DNA of 64,000 nt, from contig JBQTIU010000024.1 of assembly GCA_052387815.1 (NCBI GenBank), positions 7,578-71,577 of the forward strand, in the 5' to 3' direction. Below, piece by piece: positions 51,402-58,788 of the stretch. The position numbers and the translations under genes were made by a program. The notes under the pieces are model-generated. The model was not told where the DNA came from. It saw only the letters and a list, made by a program, of their open reading frames with translations, and ran no database searches. The stretch comes from JBQTIU01 sp052387815 (GTDB lineage: Bacteria > Pseudomonadota > Alphaproteobacteria > CACIAM-22H2). The stretch's first letter is position 1; every line of letters starts with the position of its first letter.

Positions 51402-51851
51402 TCAGCCGTGCCTTACCGACCAGTCATAGGGGATGTCGTTCTTGAACGGGTCGATATAGATGAGCTCCTCGCGATCGTAGGGCAGGGTCGCGCAGTTGGC
51501 GAGGATCGCCATCTTGTCGCCGTACGCCTTGTAACCGTTGGTGATGCCGGGCGGGATCTGGACCAGGCAGTAATTGTGCTCGCCGATGAACAGCTCGACG
51601 AGCGCGTTGCGGGTGGGCGAAGCCTCGCGTCCGTCGAACAGCACCAGCTTGATCATGCCGGCGATGCAGCAGTTGTTGAGCGTCATCCGCTTGTGGATGT
51701 GCCAGGCCTTCACCACCCCGGGATAGCCGCACGAGAAATAGATCTCCCCGAACTCGAGGAAGTGCGGGTCGGTGCGCTTGAGCATGTGCATGACCATGCC
51801 CCGCTCGTCGGGGATCCTGGGCAAGGGAATGACCTTCACGCCGTCGATCAT
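51402..51851 (-). CDS. Cupin, dTDP-4-dehydrorhamnose 3,5-epimerase-like
   Basis: A 149-residue small cupin. GVKVIPLPRIPDERGMVMHM, VVKAWHIHKRMTLNNCCI and VQIPPGITNGYKAYGDKMAI are RmlC-fold landmarks, with His in KAWHIHK where RmlC has its catalytic His. It is shorter than RmlC (about 180). Its position, overlapping the GDP-sugar 4,6-dehydratase by ATGA, suggests it epimerises the 4-keto-6-deoxy-heptose at C3 and/or C5, as the cupin partners do in Campylobacter and Yersinia GDP-heptose modification. That substrate is inferred. Confidence 0.82.
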   Translation of the reverse strand: MIDGVKVIPLPRIPDERGMVMHMLKRTDPHFLEFGEIYFSCGYPGVVKAWHIHKRMTLNNCCIAGMIKLVLFDGREASPTRNALVELFIGEHNYCLVQIPPGITNGYKAYGDKMAILANCATLPYDREELIYIDPFKNDIPYDWSVRHG

Positions 51852-52861
51852 GCTTGCTCTCGTTGGCGGGGAATGGCGCCGGCGCGCATTTGCTGGCGCC
51901 AGTAGTCGAGCGTGTCGGAGAGAATCTGCTCGAACGGGATGTTCGGCACCCAGCCGGTCGCCTGCCGGAACTTGGCGGTGTCGGCGATCAGCCGCGGCAC
52001 GTTGGTCGGCCGTACGTAGCGCGGGTCGGTCTCGTAGGCGATGCCCTTGACGCTCGACATGGCGATCAGCCGCTCGAGGGCCTGGCGAAAGGTATGGATG
52101 CTGGCCTCGTCCTCCGAGCCGATCAGATAGAGCTCGCCCGGCGCGCATTTCTCGACCGCCAGCCAATAGGCTTCGACGATGTCGCGGACGTGCGTGAAAT
52201 TGCGCCGGTCGTCGAGATGGCCGACCTTGAGCATCTTGTCCTGCCGGCCGGCCTCGACGCGGGCGATCTGGTAGGCGTACCAGGGAATGCCGAACGCCTT
52301 GTCGCGGCGCGGCCCCTCGTGGTTGAAGGCGCGCGTGCGGATGACGTTGAGGCCGTAGGAGCGGAAGTAGACGTAGCCGATCAGGTCCTGCGCGATCTTG
52401 GTCACGGCGTAGGGGTTGACGGGGCGCAGCACGGTGGACTCGAGGATCGGGATCTCGTGCTCCAGGATGTCGCCGTATTCCTCGCCCGAGCCGGGGATCA
52501 GCAGGCGCGCCTTCGAGCCCGCCTGGCGCAACGCCTCGAGGAGGTTGACCGTGCCGTTGTAGTTGACCGCCATGTAGCGGTGCGGGTTGTTCCACGACGG
52601 GCTGACGAAGCTCTCGGCGGCGAAATGCAGCACCATTTCGGGTGCCGCCTCGTCGAGCGCGGCGCGGGTGGCCACCGGGTCGGTCAAGTCGCAATCGACC
52701 CAGCGGATCCGATCCTCGATGTGGCGCACGTTGTCCAGGCGCGACAGATGCCAGCGCTTGGTGCCCCAAAGTTCCGCCGCGCCGCCGGCGGACAACAGAT
52801 AGTCGGCGGCGTGCGAGCCGACGAAGCCGGTGATGCCGGTGATCAGGACGCGTCGAGCCAC
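51848..52861 (-). CDS. GDP-sugar 4,6-dehydratase, GMD/DmhA/WcbK-like
   Basis: A 337-residue extended SDR. VLITGITGFVGSHAADYL is the cofactor loop, HFAAESFVSPSWNNPHRYM and GSGEEYGDI resemble GDP-mannose 4,6-dehydratase, and NPYAVTKIAQDLIGY holds the catalytic Tyr-x3-Lys. NHEGPRRDKAFGIPWYAYQI is the GMD substrate loop. Placed inside GDP-heptose genes, it more likely acts on GDP-D-glycero-D-manno-heptose (DmhA/WcbK reaction) than on GDP-mannose. The start is the GTG at 52861, overlapping the fusion gene by 19 bases; no ATG precedes the loop. Confidence 0.87.
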   Translation of the reverse strand: MARRVLITGITGFVGSHAADYLLSAGGAAELWGTKRWHLSRLDNVRHIEDRIRWVDCDLTDPVATRAALDEAAPEMVLHFAAESFVSPSWNNPHRYMAVNYNGTVNLLEALRQAGSKARLLIPGSGEEYGDILEHEIPILESTVLRPVNPYAVTKIAQDLIGYVYFRSYGLNVIRTRAFNHEGPRRDKAFGIPWYAYQIARVEAGRQDKMLKVGHLDDRRNFTHVRDIVEAYWLAVEKCAPGELYLIGSEDEASIHTFRQALERLIAMSSVKGIAYETDPRYVRPTNVPRLIADTAKFRQATGWVPNIPFEQILSDTLDYWRQQMRAGAIPRQREQA

Positions 52862-54096
52862 GGGCGCTCCTGCGGGTGCGCGGGGTCGGCGATCAGGCGA
52901 GCGACGATGTCGAGGAGACCCGTTCCCTCCTCGACCATGGCGAAGGGAGCGCCGGCGCGCCGGGCGGCCTCGCCGTCGCGTGGGTCGTCGCCCACGAACA
53001 GGGTGCGCGAGAGGTCGAGCGCGAAGTCGCGTTGCGCCTGGAACAGCATGCCGGGCGCGGGCTTGCGGCACCAGCAGCCCTCGTCCCAGTCGTGCGGGCA
53101 GTGGTAGACGGCATCGATGCGGCCGCCGGCCGCCGCGGCTTCCCTTAGCATCCGCTCGTGGATCGCCTCGAGGTCGGCAAGGGTCATGAAAGAGCGCGCG
53201 ATCCCGGACTGGTTGGTCACCACGATCACGCGATAACCGGACTCGGCGAGCAGCCGCAGCGCGTCGAGCGCGCCGGGCAGCCAGCGCCAATCCCGCCACG
53301 AGGTCACGTACCGGCCGCCGCGCGCCTTGCGATTGAGGACACCGTCGCGATCGACCAGGATCGTCTTGGGGCGAGCGAGGAAGCGCCCGGTCTCGTCCAG
53401 CCGTTCGATCGTCCCGACGCTGTAATAGCGATGGTCGGTCTCGAAGGCGCGGAGCTGCCGGGCCGCGACCAGCCGCGGATAGACCGCTGCCTCGAAGGAG
53501 GGATTGAGATCCTCGGGCAGGAGATCGAGCACCGCGCGCTCGGCGATCAGGAAGCCGATATCGACTCCCGCGAGCCCGGTCGCGGCCCGCTGTTTGTCGT
53601 AGAGGTCGACGAACCCGTCGGCGCCGACGCTGAGGTTGCCGCGGGTGTAGCCGTCGCGGTTGCGGTAGACCGCGACCTGCGCCATCGCGCCGCCGGCGCG
53701 ATAGGCGTCCCACATGTCGGCGAACGGCATCGGCCAGTAATTATCGCAATACGCCAGGAGGAACCGCGGCTCGATCATCGGGGCCGCGAGCTTGAGGCGC
53801 CGGCCGGTGTCGTCCTCGACGCCGCTGAGCGCGTACTCGATCTCGACCCCGAGGGGTCGTCCGTCCCCGAAATAGCCGCTGATCGCCTCGGGCAGATAGC
53901 CGAGGAGCAAGAGGAAGCGCTCGAAACCCTGGTCGCGCAGCATTTCGATCAGGTACTCGAGGAAGGGCCGGCCGTGGAATTCGATCATCGGCTTGGGGCG
54001 CGTCTCGGTGAGCGGGCGCAGGCGCATCCCCCGCCCGCCGGCGAGGATGACCGCCTGGCGCGGCCGTTCGAACGCGACGCCGGTGCTGTTGCTCAC
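52843..54096 (-). CDS. Fusion: heptose-1-phosphate guanylyltransferase (HddC) + heptose bisphosphatase (GmhB)
   Basis: A 417-residue bifunctional protein. Residues 1-240 are a nucleotidyltransferase (AVILAGGRGMRLRPLTETRP, KPMIEFHGRPFLEYLIEML, AYCDNYWP with the metal Asp). Residues 245-400 are a HAD phosphatase of the HisB/GmhB type (VDRDGVLN with nucleophile Asp249 and Asp251, VVTNQSGIARSF, the zinc pattern CPHDWDEGCWCRKP, FVGDDPRDGEAAR). Together they remove the 7-phosphate of heptose 1,7-bisphosphate and load GMP. The fused order in one chain is compact and fits consecutive steps. Its stop overlaps the dehydratase start by 19 bases, its start the gmhA stop by 4. Confidence 0.9.
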   Translation of the reverse strand: MSNSTGVAFERPRQAVILAGGRGMRLRPLTETRPKPMIEFHGRPFLEYLIEMLRDQGFERFLLLLGYLPEAISGYFGDGRPLGVEIEYALSGVEDDTGRRLKLAAPMIEPRFLLAYCDNYWPMPFADMWDAYRAGGAMAQVAVYRNRDGYTRGNLSVGADGFVDLYDKQRAATGLAGVDIGFLIAERAVLDLLPEDLNPSFEAAVYPRLVAARQLRAFETDHRYYSVGTIERLDETGRFLARPKTILVDRDGVLNRKARGGRYVTSWRDWRWLPGALDALRLLAESGYRVIVVTNQSGIARSFMTLADLEAIHERMLREAAAAGGRIDAVYHCPHDWDEGCWCRKPAPGMLFQAQRDFALDLSRTLFVGDDPRDGEAARRAGAPFAMVEEGTGLLDIVARLIADPAHPQERPWLDAS

Positions 54097-54692
54097 CGAC
54101 CGTCAACGCCCTTGGTTCGTCGCTGGCCAAGGTCGAGCACCGCATGGCAGAGGGCAAGGTGGGACACTTCGACGAAGCCGTATTCCGCCGCGCCGACATG
54201 GAAGTTGAGGTCGCCCATGCGGCGCAACGGATTGTCCGCCGAAAAACCGCTGAGCGTGGCGACGAAGCAGTCCTTGGCCCGCGCCGCCTCGACCGCGCGC
54301 AGGATATTGGCCGAGCGCCCCGAGCTCGAAATGGCGATCAGCATGTCGCCCGGGCGGGCATGAAATTCGATCTGCTTGGCGAACACGCTCTCGTAGCCGA
54401 GATCGTTGCCAAGACAGGTCAGCGCCGCGCCGTCGTTGAAGGCAAGCGCGCGCAGGCCGCCGTTCTTCGAGTAGTCGATGGCGAGATGGCTGGCGATGCC
54501 GGCGCTGCCGCCGTTGCCTACGAACATCAGCTTGTTGCCCCGGCCATGCGCCGTCCGCGCCGCGCCGGCGAAATGGGAAAAAGCCACCTCGATGCCGATC
54601 GGCCGGCCCGCGCCGTCGCTCGCCGCGGTCTCCTCGAGGCAGCGATGCAGGGTCGCGAAATAGTCGGTGATGCGATCGAGCGGGATATCCAT
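54093..54692 (-). CDS. gmhA: Sedoheptulose 7-phosphate isomerase (SIS domain)
   Basis: A 199-residue SIS-domain isomerase, first enzyme of heptose biosynthesis. MFVGNGGSAGIASHLAIDY is the phosphate-binding SIS motif (about 55-73), ALTCLGNDLGYESVFAKQIE the core, and LIAISSSGRSANILRAVEA the second sugar-phosphate loop. The ATG at 54692 begins conserved sequence (MDIPLDRITDYF); an in-frame TTG at 54731 adds 13 residues. The first 45 codons and the upstream 85 bases are duplicated almost exactly at 55787-56006. It overlaps the fusion gene by 4 bases. Confidence 0.9.
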   Translation of the reverse strand: MDIPLDRITDYFATLHRCLEETAASDGAGRPIGIEVAFSHFAGAARTAHGRGNKLMFVGNGGSAGIASHLAIDYSKNGGLRALAFNDGAALTCLGNDLGYESVFAKQIEFHARPGDMLIAISSSGRSANILRAVEAARAKDCFVATLSGFSADNPLRRMGDLNFHVGAAEYGFVEVSHLALCHAVLDLGQRRTKGVDGR

Positions 54693-54777
54693 GTCGCGGT
54701 CCAAGGGTTCGAGGGGGGTCCTGTCAGGCAAAGCGCTGCGTGACCCGGCCGAGATATTGCGCGCAGTCGAAGATGTC
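54558..54777. repeat. Direct repeat, copy A (220 bp)
   Basis: This segment matches 55787-56006 over 220 bases with 5 differences, same orientation, offset 1,229. It spans the 5' third of gmhA, its start region and the last 18 codons (FDCAQYLGRVTQRFA) of the preceding small ORF. It is the intact-gmhA copy of the duplication. Confidence 0.93.
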
Positions 54778-54927
54778 GTTCAGTCCAAGCCTGTGGGCCT
54801 CGACGAACAGCCGGCCGGCACGCTCGCGCAAGAGCGCGAGCTTGCCCGCGAGGCGCTCGATCGCGTCGGCGTCGAGCTCGCGGTTGATGCGGCTCGCCTG
54901 CTTGAGATAGGTGCGAGCGTGGCTCAT
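54724..54927 (-). CDS. 67-residue chimeric small ORF: SIS-isomerase N-terminus joined to a glycosyltransferase tail
   Basis: ATG 54927 opens MSHARTYLKQASRINRELDA and DAIERLAGKLALLRERAGRL, which resembles the N-terminal helices of a second type of SIS-domain isomerase (family pattern ending GGRLFVLGVGGSAGN). Exactly at RLFV it switches to EAHRLGLNDIFDCAQYLGRV and TQRFA, the same tail that ends the GT2 protein at 55953. RLFV in one parent and RLWV in the other suggest a microhomology junction. The SIS catalytic motifs are absent, so it is not an isomerase. It may be a recombination by-product, although it is in frame, spaced 29 bases after the methyltransferase and overlapping the gmhA upstream region. 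A role as a small partner cannot be excluded. Confidence 0.6.
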   Translation of the reverse strand: MSHARTYLKQASRINRELDADAIERLAGKLALLRERAGRLFVEAHRLGLNDIFDCAQYLGRVTQRFA

Positions 54928-54956
54928 TCCGGTCTTCGCTGTCGTCCGCCGCCGGC

Positions 54957-55727
54957 TCAGGCGGCCGGGTCGTCCTCGATATAGGCGATGAAGGACTGGC
55001 CCCACCACCCCACCGACAGGTGGGGCGCGAAGCGAAAGCGGCTGCGGCGGCAAAATTCGCGGAAGGCCCGCGCGACGCCCTTGGCCGGCGAGCCCTTGTA
55101 GCCGGCGAACAGGTCGTCCATGTAAAGCACCGAGCCCTCCTGCAAGAGCGGCTCGATGAACTTGAACACCGGCACGGCCGACTCGTAGAGATCGCAATCG
55201 ATAGTTGCGAGCGCGACCTTGTTCCCCTGGTCCAGGAAGCGGCGCTGCAATTCGGGGGTCAGGCTATCGGCATAGAAGCCCGCGATCGGGTGGACGCGTT
55301 CCGACCAGATGCCGTGCGCCTGCACCATCCTCATGAAGTCCTCGACCGAGGTGGCCAGCGCGCCGCGTCGCCAAATTTCGTTGACCGGATTCGAGGTCGG
55401 CTGCGGCAGCCCTTCGAAGCTGTCGAAGGCGAAGAACTTCATCTCGGAAAAGTTGTAGCGGCGCGCCTCGGTCAAGGCCATGCGGAATGTCCGGCAGCGG
55501 TGGCAGCCATATTCGTGATAATCGCCAGTGATCCGATTCTCGCGGAGGAAGTCGAAGACTCGGCGGAAGAACAGGTACTTCTCGGTTTGCCGACTCATAT
55601 GGGTATCAGCGATCTCCTGCTCGCGCCCCCAGTCCCGGAGCTCCGGCCCCGTCGCGAGCCGCACCCAGGGCTCGCCGTCCTGGGCCTCGATCCGCACCGG
55701 GGGCAAGTCGCGCCTCGGCTCGTTCAT
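54957..55727 (-). CDS. TylF/MycF-family sugar O-methyltransferase
   Basis: A 256-residue protein of the macrocin O-methyltransferase (TylF) family. DYHEYGCHRCRTFRMALTEA is the SAM loop region in this family's form, KFFAFDSFEGLPQPTSN matches the conserved FDSFEGLP, and LATIDCDLYESAVPVFKFIE with VLYMDDLFAG supplies the metal-site acidic residues. It probably methylates a sugar hydroxyl. Its ATG overlaps the stop of the truncated gmhA copy as ATGA, so that fragment may serve as its translated leader. It is flanked by the two copies of the 220-bp repeat. Confidence 0.88.
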   Translation of the reverse strand: MNEPRRDLPPVRIEAQDGEPWVRLATGPELRDWGREQEIADTHMSRQTEKYLFFRRVFDFLRENRITGDYHEYGCHRCRTFRMALTEARRYNFSEMKFFAFDSFEGLPQPTSNPVNEIWRRGALATSVEDFMRMVQAHGIWSERVHPIAGFYADSLTPELQRRFLDQGNKVALATIDCDLYESAVPVFKFIEPLLQEGSVLYMDDLFAGYKGSPAKGVARAFREFCRRSRFRFAPHLSVGWWGQSFIAYIEDDPAA

Positions 55728-55921
55728 GGTATCCGTCTCCGCTTGGGTTCAGCTCTTGAGTGCCTGGGCCACTTGCATGGCCTGGTCGCCGCGCCGGCGA
55801 AACGGGAAAAAGCCACCTCGATGCCGATCGGCCGGCCCGCGCTGTCGCTCGCCGCGGTCTCCTCGAGGCAGCGATGGAGGATCGCGAAATAGTCGGTGAT
55901 GCGATCGAGCGGGATGTCCAT
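55724..55921 (-). pseudogene. Truncated second copy of gmhA (gmhA')
   Basis: From ATG 55921 the first 45 codons equal gmhA with three substitutions (MDIPLDRITDYFAILHRCLE, then EETAASDSAGRPIGIEVAF and SRFAGAA). After position 55787 the homology ends and 20 unrelated codons run to a TGA that overlaps the tylF-like start. The SIS catalytic loop is missing, so it cannot be an isomerase. It lies directly after the GT2 gene, as the true gmhA lies after the chimeric ORF. Confidence 0.82.
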
Positions 55922-56006
55922 GTCGCGGTCCAAGGGTTCGAGGGGGGTCCTGTCAGGCAAAGCGCTGCGTGACCCGGCCGAGATATTGCGCGCAGTCGAA
56001 GATGTC
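55787..56006. repeat. Direct repeat, copy B (220 bp)
   Basis: Partner of 54558-54777 with 5 differences in 220. It spans the gmhA' fragment, the intergenic start region and the last 18 codons of the GT2 gene. Beyond its right end the protein similarity of the two tails continues (LGLQDIFDC against LGLNDIFDC) at lower DNA identity. Confidence 0.93.
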
Positions 56007-57167
56007 CTGCAAACCCAGCTTTTGGGCCTCCACCCACAGCCTGTCGGACGGACGCCGAAAGCGAAAGTGCAGCGCGTCGACGAGGCGCCGCGGCGCCCCG
56101 TCAAGCGCCCGGTTGATCGCCCGCGCCGCCGATCGCAGGGCCCCACGCGCCGGCGTCCCGGCCGCGACCCCCGCCGCCACCGCAGCCTGGATTTCGGCCG
56201 GCGCCTCGCCGAGCGCCGCGTGCCAGGCCGCCATTTCGGCGGCAACGTCGCGGCCCATCCCCTGCATCTCGCGGATGCCGCGCCAGCACGCGAGGAAATA
56301 ATTGGCAAGGTCGAGGCGGTACGACCCCAGCCGTTCCGGCATGGCCGCCTGCAGGCGCAGAATCGTGTCCGCGCCGTCGGAGGGGAAAACGCTCATCAGC
56401 TTGATCGGCGCGCGCTCGATCCGCATGCCCGCCGTCATGCGAGTAAAGGTCCGGGGATCGGCGACATGGCCGCCCGAGGAATCGGGCGGGGCGCCGAGGA
56501 CGGTGAGCGGCAAGTCGAGGCGCAGATGCTTGTGGCTGAAGGCGAGCGCGGCGGCGGCGGCCGAGGTCATGGGATCGATCGGCAGGAACAGCGCGCCGTC
56601 CAGGCGCTCGCGGATGCGCGCGATGAGCTCTCGCCGGTAGACGGCAAAGGGAAACAACGGCAGCTTGCGTTTCACGGCACCGGCCTTGCCGGTCCCCGAG
56701 GCGAACATCTCGGCCAGGAGCTCGGAAGCCTCGTAGACGAAACGCTGGCCGGAAAACGCGTTGTAACCGAAACGGATCGCGCCGCCGTTCCGCTGGCCGG
56801 GGCCTTCCATGTACCCCGCATGCGTCCACGAGACCGTGTCGATGTCGGCATGGTCGCTAAGCTCGCGGTCGAGGATGGACAGCAGGTTCGGCGCGATCGC
56901 GTCATCTTCGCACAACAACACGTGGGCCTCGCCCCCGGCATGGGCGAACGCGAAGTTCCAGTGGTCGATGAGCGTCAGGTATTCGGACGGTCGCACGTAG
57001 CGGACCCGCGGGTCGGCGAAGCCGCGCACGAGGGCCTCGCAGCCCTCGTCGCTGTTGTCGGAGACCACCACCTCGAAGTCCTGGAAGCTCTGGGCGAGCG
57101 CGGAGCGAATCGCGCACGGCAACAGGCGCGGTCGCGTGGTCGTGATGACGATCGAGAACTTAGCCAT
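55953..57167 (-). CDS. Glycosyltransferase family 2
   Basis: A 404-residue GT-A family 2 glycosyltransferase. KFSIVITTTRPRLLPCAIRS and VVVSDNSDEGCEALV are the nucleotide-binding strands, and VLLCEDDAIAPNLL carries an EDD triad in the place of the metal-binding DxD. FGYNAFSGQRFVY and LPIDPMTSAAAAAL follow. The C-terminal about 130 residues are a helical extension that ends in LGLQDIFDCAQYLGRVTQRF, the tail repeated in the small ORF at 54724. The sugar is unknown. The gene lies 36 bases after the GT-B gene and before gmhA'. Confidence 0.85.
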   Translation of the reverse strand: MAKFSIVITTTRPRLLPCAIRSALAQSFQDFEVVVSDNSDEGCEALVRGFADPRVRYVRPSEYLTLIDHWNFAFAHAGGEAHVLLCEDDAIAPNLLSILDRELSDHADIDTVSWTHAGYMEGPGQRNGGAIRFGYNAFSGQRFVYEASELLAEMFASGTGKAGAVKRKLPLFPFAVYRRELIARIRERLDGALFLPIDPMTSAAAAALAFSHKHLRLDLPLTVLGAPPDSSGGHVADPRTFTRMTAGMRIERAPIKLMSVFPSDGADTILRLQAAMPERLGSYRLDLANYFLACWRGIREMQGMGRDVAAEMAAWHAALGEAPAEIQAAVAAGVAAGTPARGALRSAARAINRALDGAPRRLVDALHFRFRRPSDRLWVEAQKLGLQDIFDCAQYLGRVTQRFA

Positions 57168-57203
57168 GGAGTGCTCCTCGGTCCGCGGTAGCGGAGGGTC
57201 GCC

Positions 57204-58547
57204 TCATCGGATGACAGGCTCGCCGGTCGTCGCGACCGCGCGGGCCTCGGCCCTGGCGGGGTCTGCGAGCCGCAGCCAGGCTGGCGAGATGCGCGATTCG
57301 GCGAGGGCGTACCAGAGGTGGTCGTGCGGCCTGACAATCTGCTCGATGGGCACGCCGTAGGGAATATCGGTCGCGATGCCGTCGAGGAAATCGCGGACCG
57401 CCGCCTCGATCTCGGCAGCGGCGTTCGACCGTACCGCGTATCCGTCGTGGCGGTACGACTGCGAGAGGTGCCTGAACGCGCGACGCGGGTCCACGGCCTG
57501 GCCCGCGGGGTCCTCCCAAAACTTGAAGAAGACGGTCGCGCGATAGCGCGTCTGGAAATAGGGGAAATTGTTGACGATCAGGGTCGGGATGCCGTTCACC
57601 CCGGGAAGCCAGGAGCCGCCGCCCGACTCGCCGACGAACAGATCCGCCTCCGTAGCAGCGAACAGCGAGAACAGAAATGGATCCTGTCCGAGGATGCGCG
57701 CATCGGCGAGCCAGCCCTCCGTCTCGCGCGCAAACTCGTCGGGAAGGTATCGGTCCCCGATCATCAGGCATTGGTAGCCCGCATGAATGAGCGAACGGAT
57801 CGCCGGCATCCACTCGATCACCACGGAACCCGACCGGCTGCCGGACTCCAATTCCTGCTCCGATCCCTTCCATCGCAGATAAAGGCAGCAGAGCTTTCGC
57901 GCCTTGCGCTCCGACCGCGCGACCAGCCGGTCGAGCGCCACGCGGATCGGCTCGACGAGCGGCGCGGGGAGCCGTACCGGCGGGGCGGCCCGAGTACTGA
58001 GGAGGCGGAAATAGGCATGGACCGTATGCACCGAACGCGACTCCCGGGTCGGGTCGGCCTCGCCGTCGCCGCCGAAGCCGACGGACCGCAGCATCGCGAA
58101 GTGCAAATCCATCGCCGAGGCAAGGACGATCTTGTTCGGCCACAGCTTTCGTATCGCCGGAGCCAACAAGCCGCACAGCCATTCCTGAACGCGATATGGC
58201 ACGCTCAGCGGCGGCCACCGGCCGCTGCGCCCAAGCTTGAAGCCGAAGGGCAGGAGATGGAGGCGCGGCACGGTCCACAACCTTGGCAGATACCAGTTCT
58301 GCACCTCCGGACTCGCGGCGAACAGGAGCGTGACCCGACGCCCCGGGTACAGCCGCCGCAAGGCGTCAGGAAACACTATGAGATGCCCGAACCCGCCGCC
58401 TTCATTGATGACCACCACTTCCGCGCTCCGTATGTCGCGCCAGGCCCGGCATACGCCGTACGCGACCCGCAGCAGGCTCACGGGAAGGACCAGCCACCGC
58501 GCCACCCCGTTCAGGCGCCAGCCGACAGCATGCAGAATCCGTCTCAT
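57204..58547 (-). CDS. Predicted glycosyltransferase, GT-B-like, family uncertain
   Basis: A 447-residue protein. A hydrophobic N-terminus (GVARWLVLPVSLLRVAYGV, residues 14-32) suggests membrane association. VVVINEGGGFGHLIVFPDAL resembles the acceptor Gly loop of GT-B enzymes, and ADLFVGESGGGSWLPGVNGI followed by PTLIVNNFPYFQTRY resembles the donor-site loop in which a sugar is screened by name-brand GT-B and TIGR04372-like predicted transferases. Family assignment is tentative. It starts 2 bases before a tiny ORF and is followed by GT2 after 36 bases, so it belongs to the same operon. It is rich in Trp, Tyr and Arg relative to its neighbours. Confidence 0.62.
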   Translation of the reverse strand: MRRILHAVGWRLNGVARWLVLPVSLLRVAYGVCRAWRDIRSAEVVVINEGGGFGHLIVFPDALRRLYPGRRVTLLFAASPEVQNWYLPRLWTVPRLHLLPFGFKLGRSGRWPPLSVPYRVQEWLCGLLAPAIRKLWPNKIVLASAMDLHFAMLRSVGFGGDGEADPTRESRSVHTVHAYFRLLSTRAAPPVRLPAPLVEPIRVALDRLVARSERKARKLCCLYLRWKGSEQELESGSRSGSVVIEWMPAIRSLIHAGYQCLMIGDRYLPDEFARETEGWLADARILGQDPFLFSLFAATEADLFVGESGGGSWLPGVNGIPTLIVNNFPYFQTRYRATVFFKFWEDPAGQAVDPRRAFRHLSQSYRHDGYAVRSNAAAEIEAAVRDFLDGIATDIPYGVPIEQIVRPHDHLWYALAESRISPAWLRLADPARAEARAVATTGEPVIR

Positions 58548-58549
58548 TG

Positions 58550-58699
58550 CTAGGTCGCGAACGGCCGGTAAATCGGGCCCCGCCGTCCTTCCTTCAGCAG
58601 CAGCATGGCGCCGTAGGCGAGCGGCAGCGCCAGGCGCCGGTAGCCGACAAGCCCCGCCATGCGGTCGAGGAAGCGCAGGAGCACGGGGTTCGACGCCAT
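58550..58699 (-). CDS. Small hypothetical ORF or detached C-terminal tail of the radical SAM gene
   Basis: ATG 58699 gives 49 residues: MASNPVLLRFLDRMAGLVGY continuing into ALPLAYGAMLLLKEGRRGPI, a hydrophobic, amphipathic-looking peptide. A TTG at 58750 would extend it, and the same frame stays open back to the end of the radical SAM gene (ALADKTVRFCDKYLSDQ). It could therefore be a C-terminal part of that protein displaced by a frameshift, or a small separate gene. It ends 2 bases before the next gene. No family is recognised. Confidence 0.35.
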   Translation of the reverse strand: MASNPVLLRFLDRMAGLVGYRRLALPLAYGAMLLLKEGRRGPIYRPFAT

Positions 58700-58788
58700 C
58701 ACCTCGACCGAACCCTGGAACCGGTCGCGATGGAGCGGCTGGTCCGACAAATACTTGTCGCAGAACCGGACGGTCTTGTCGGCTAAGG

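Noticed and set aside
54693..54731. TTG start for gmhA at 54731
   Set aside because: Possible, but family conservation begins at ATG 54692 and neither start has a clear ribosome binding site; the ATG is the simpler choice.
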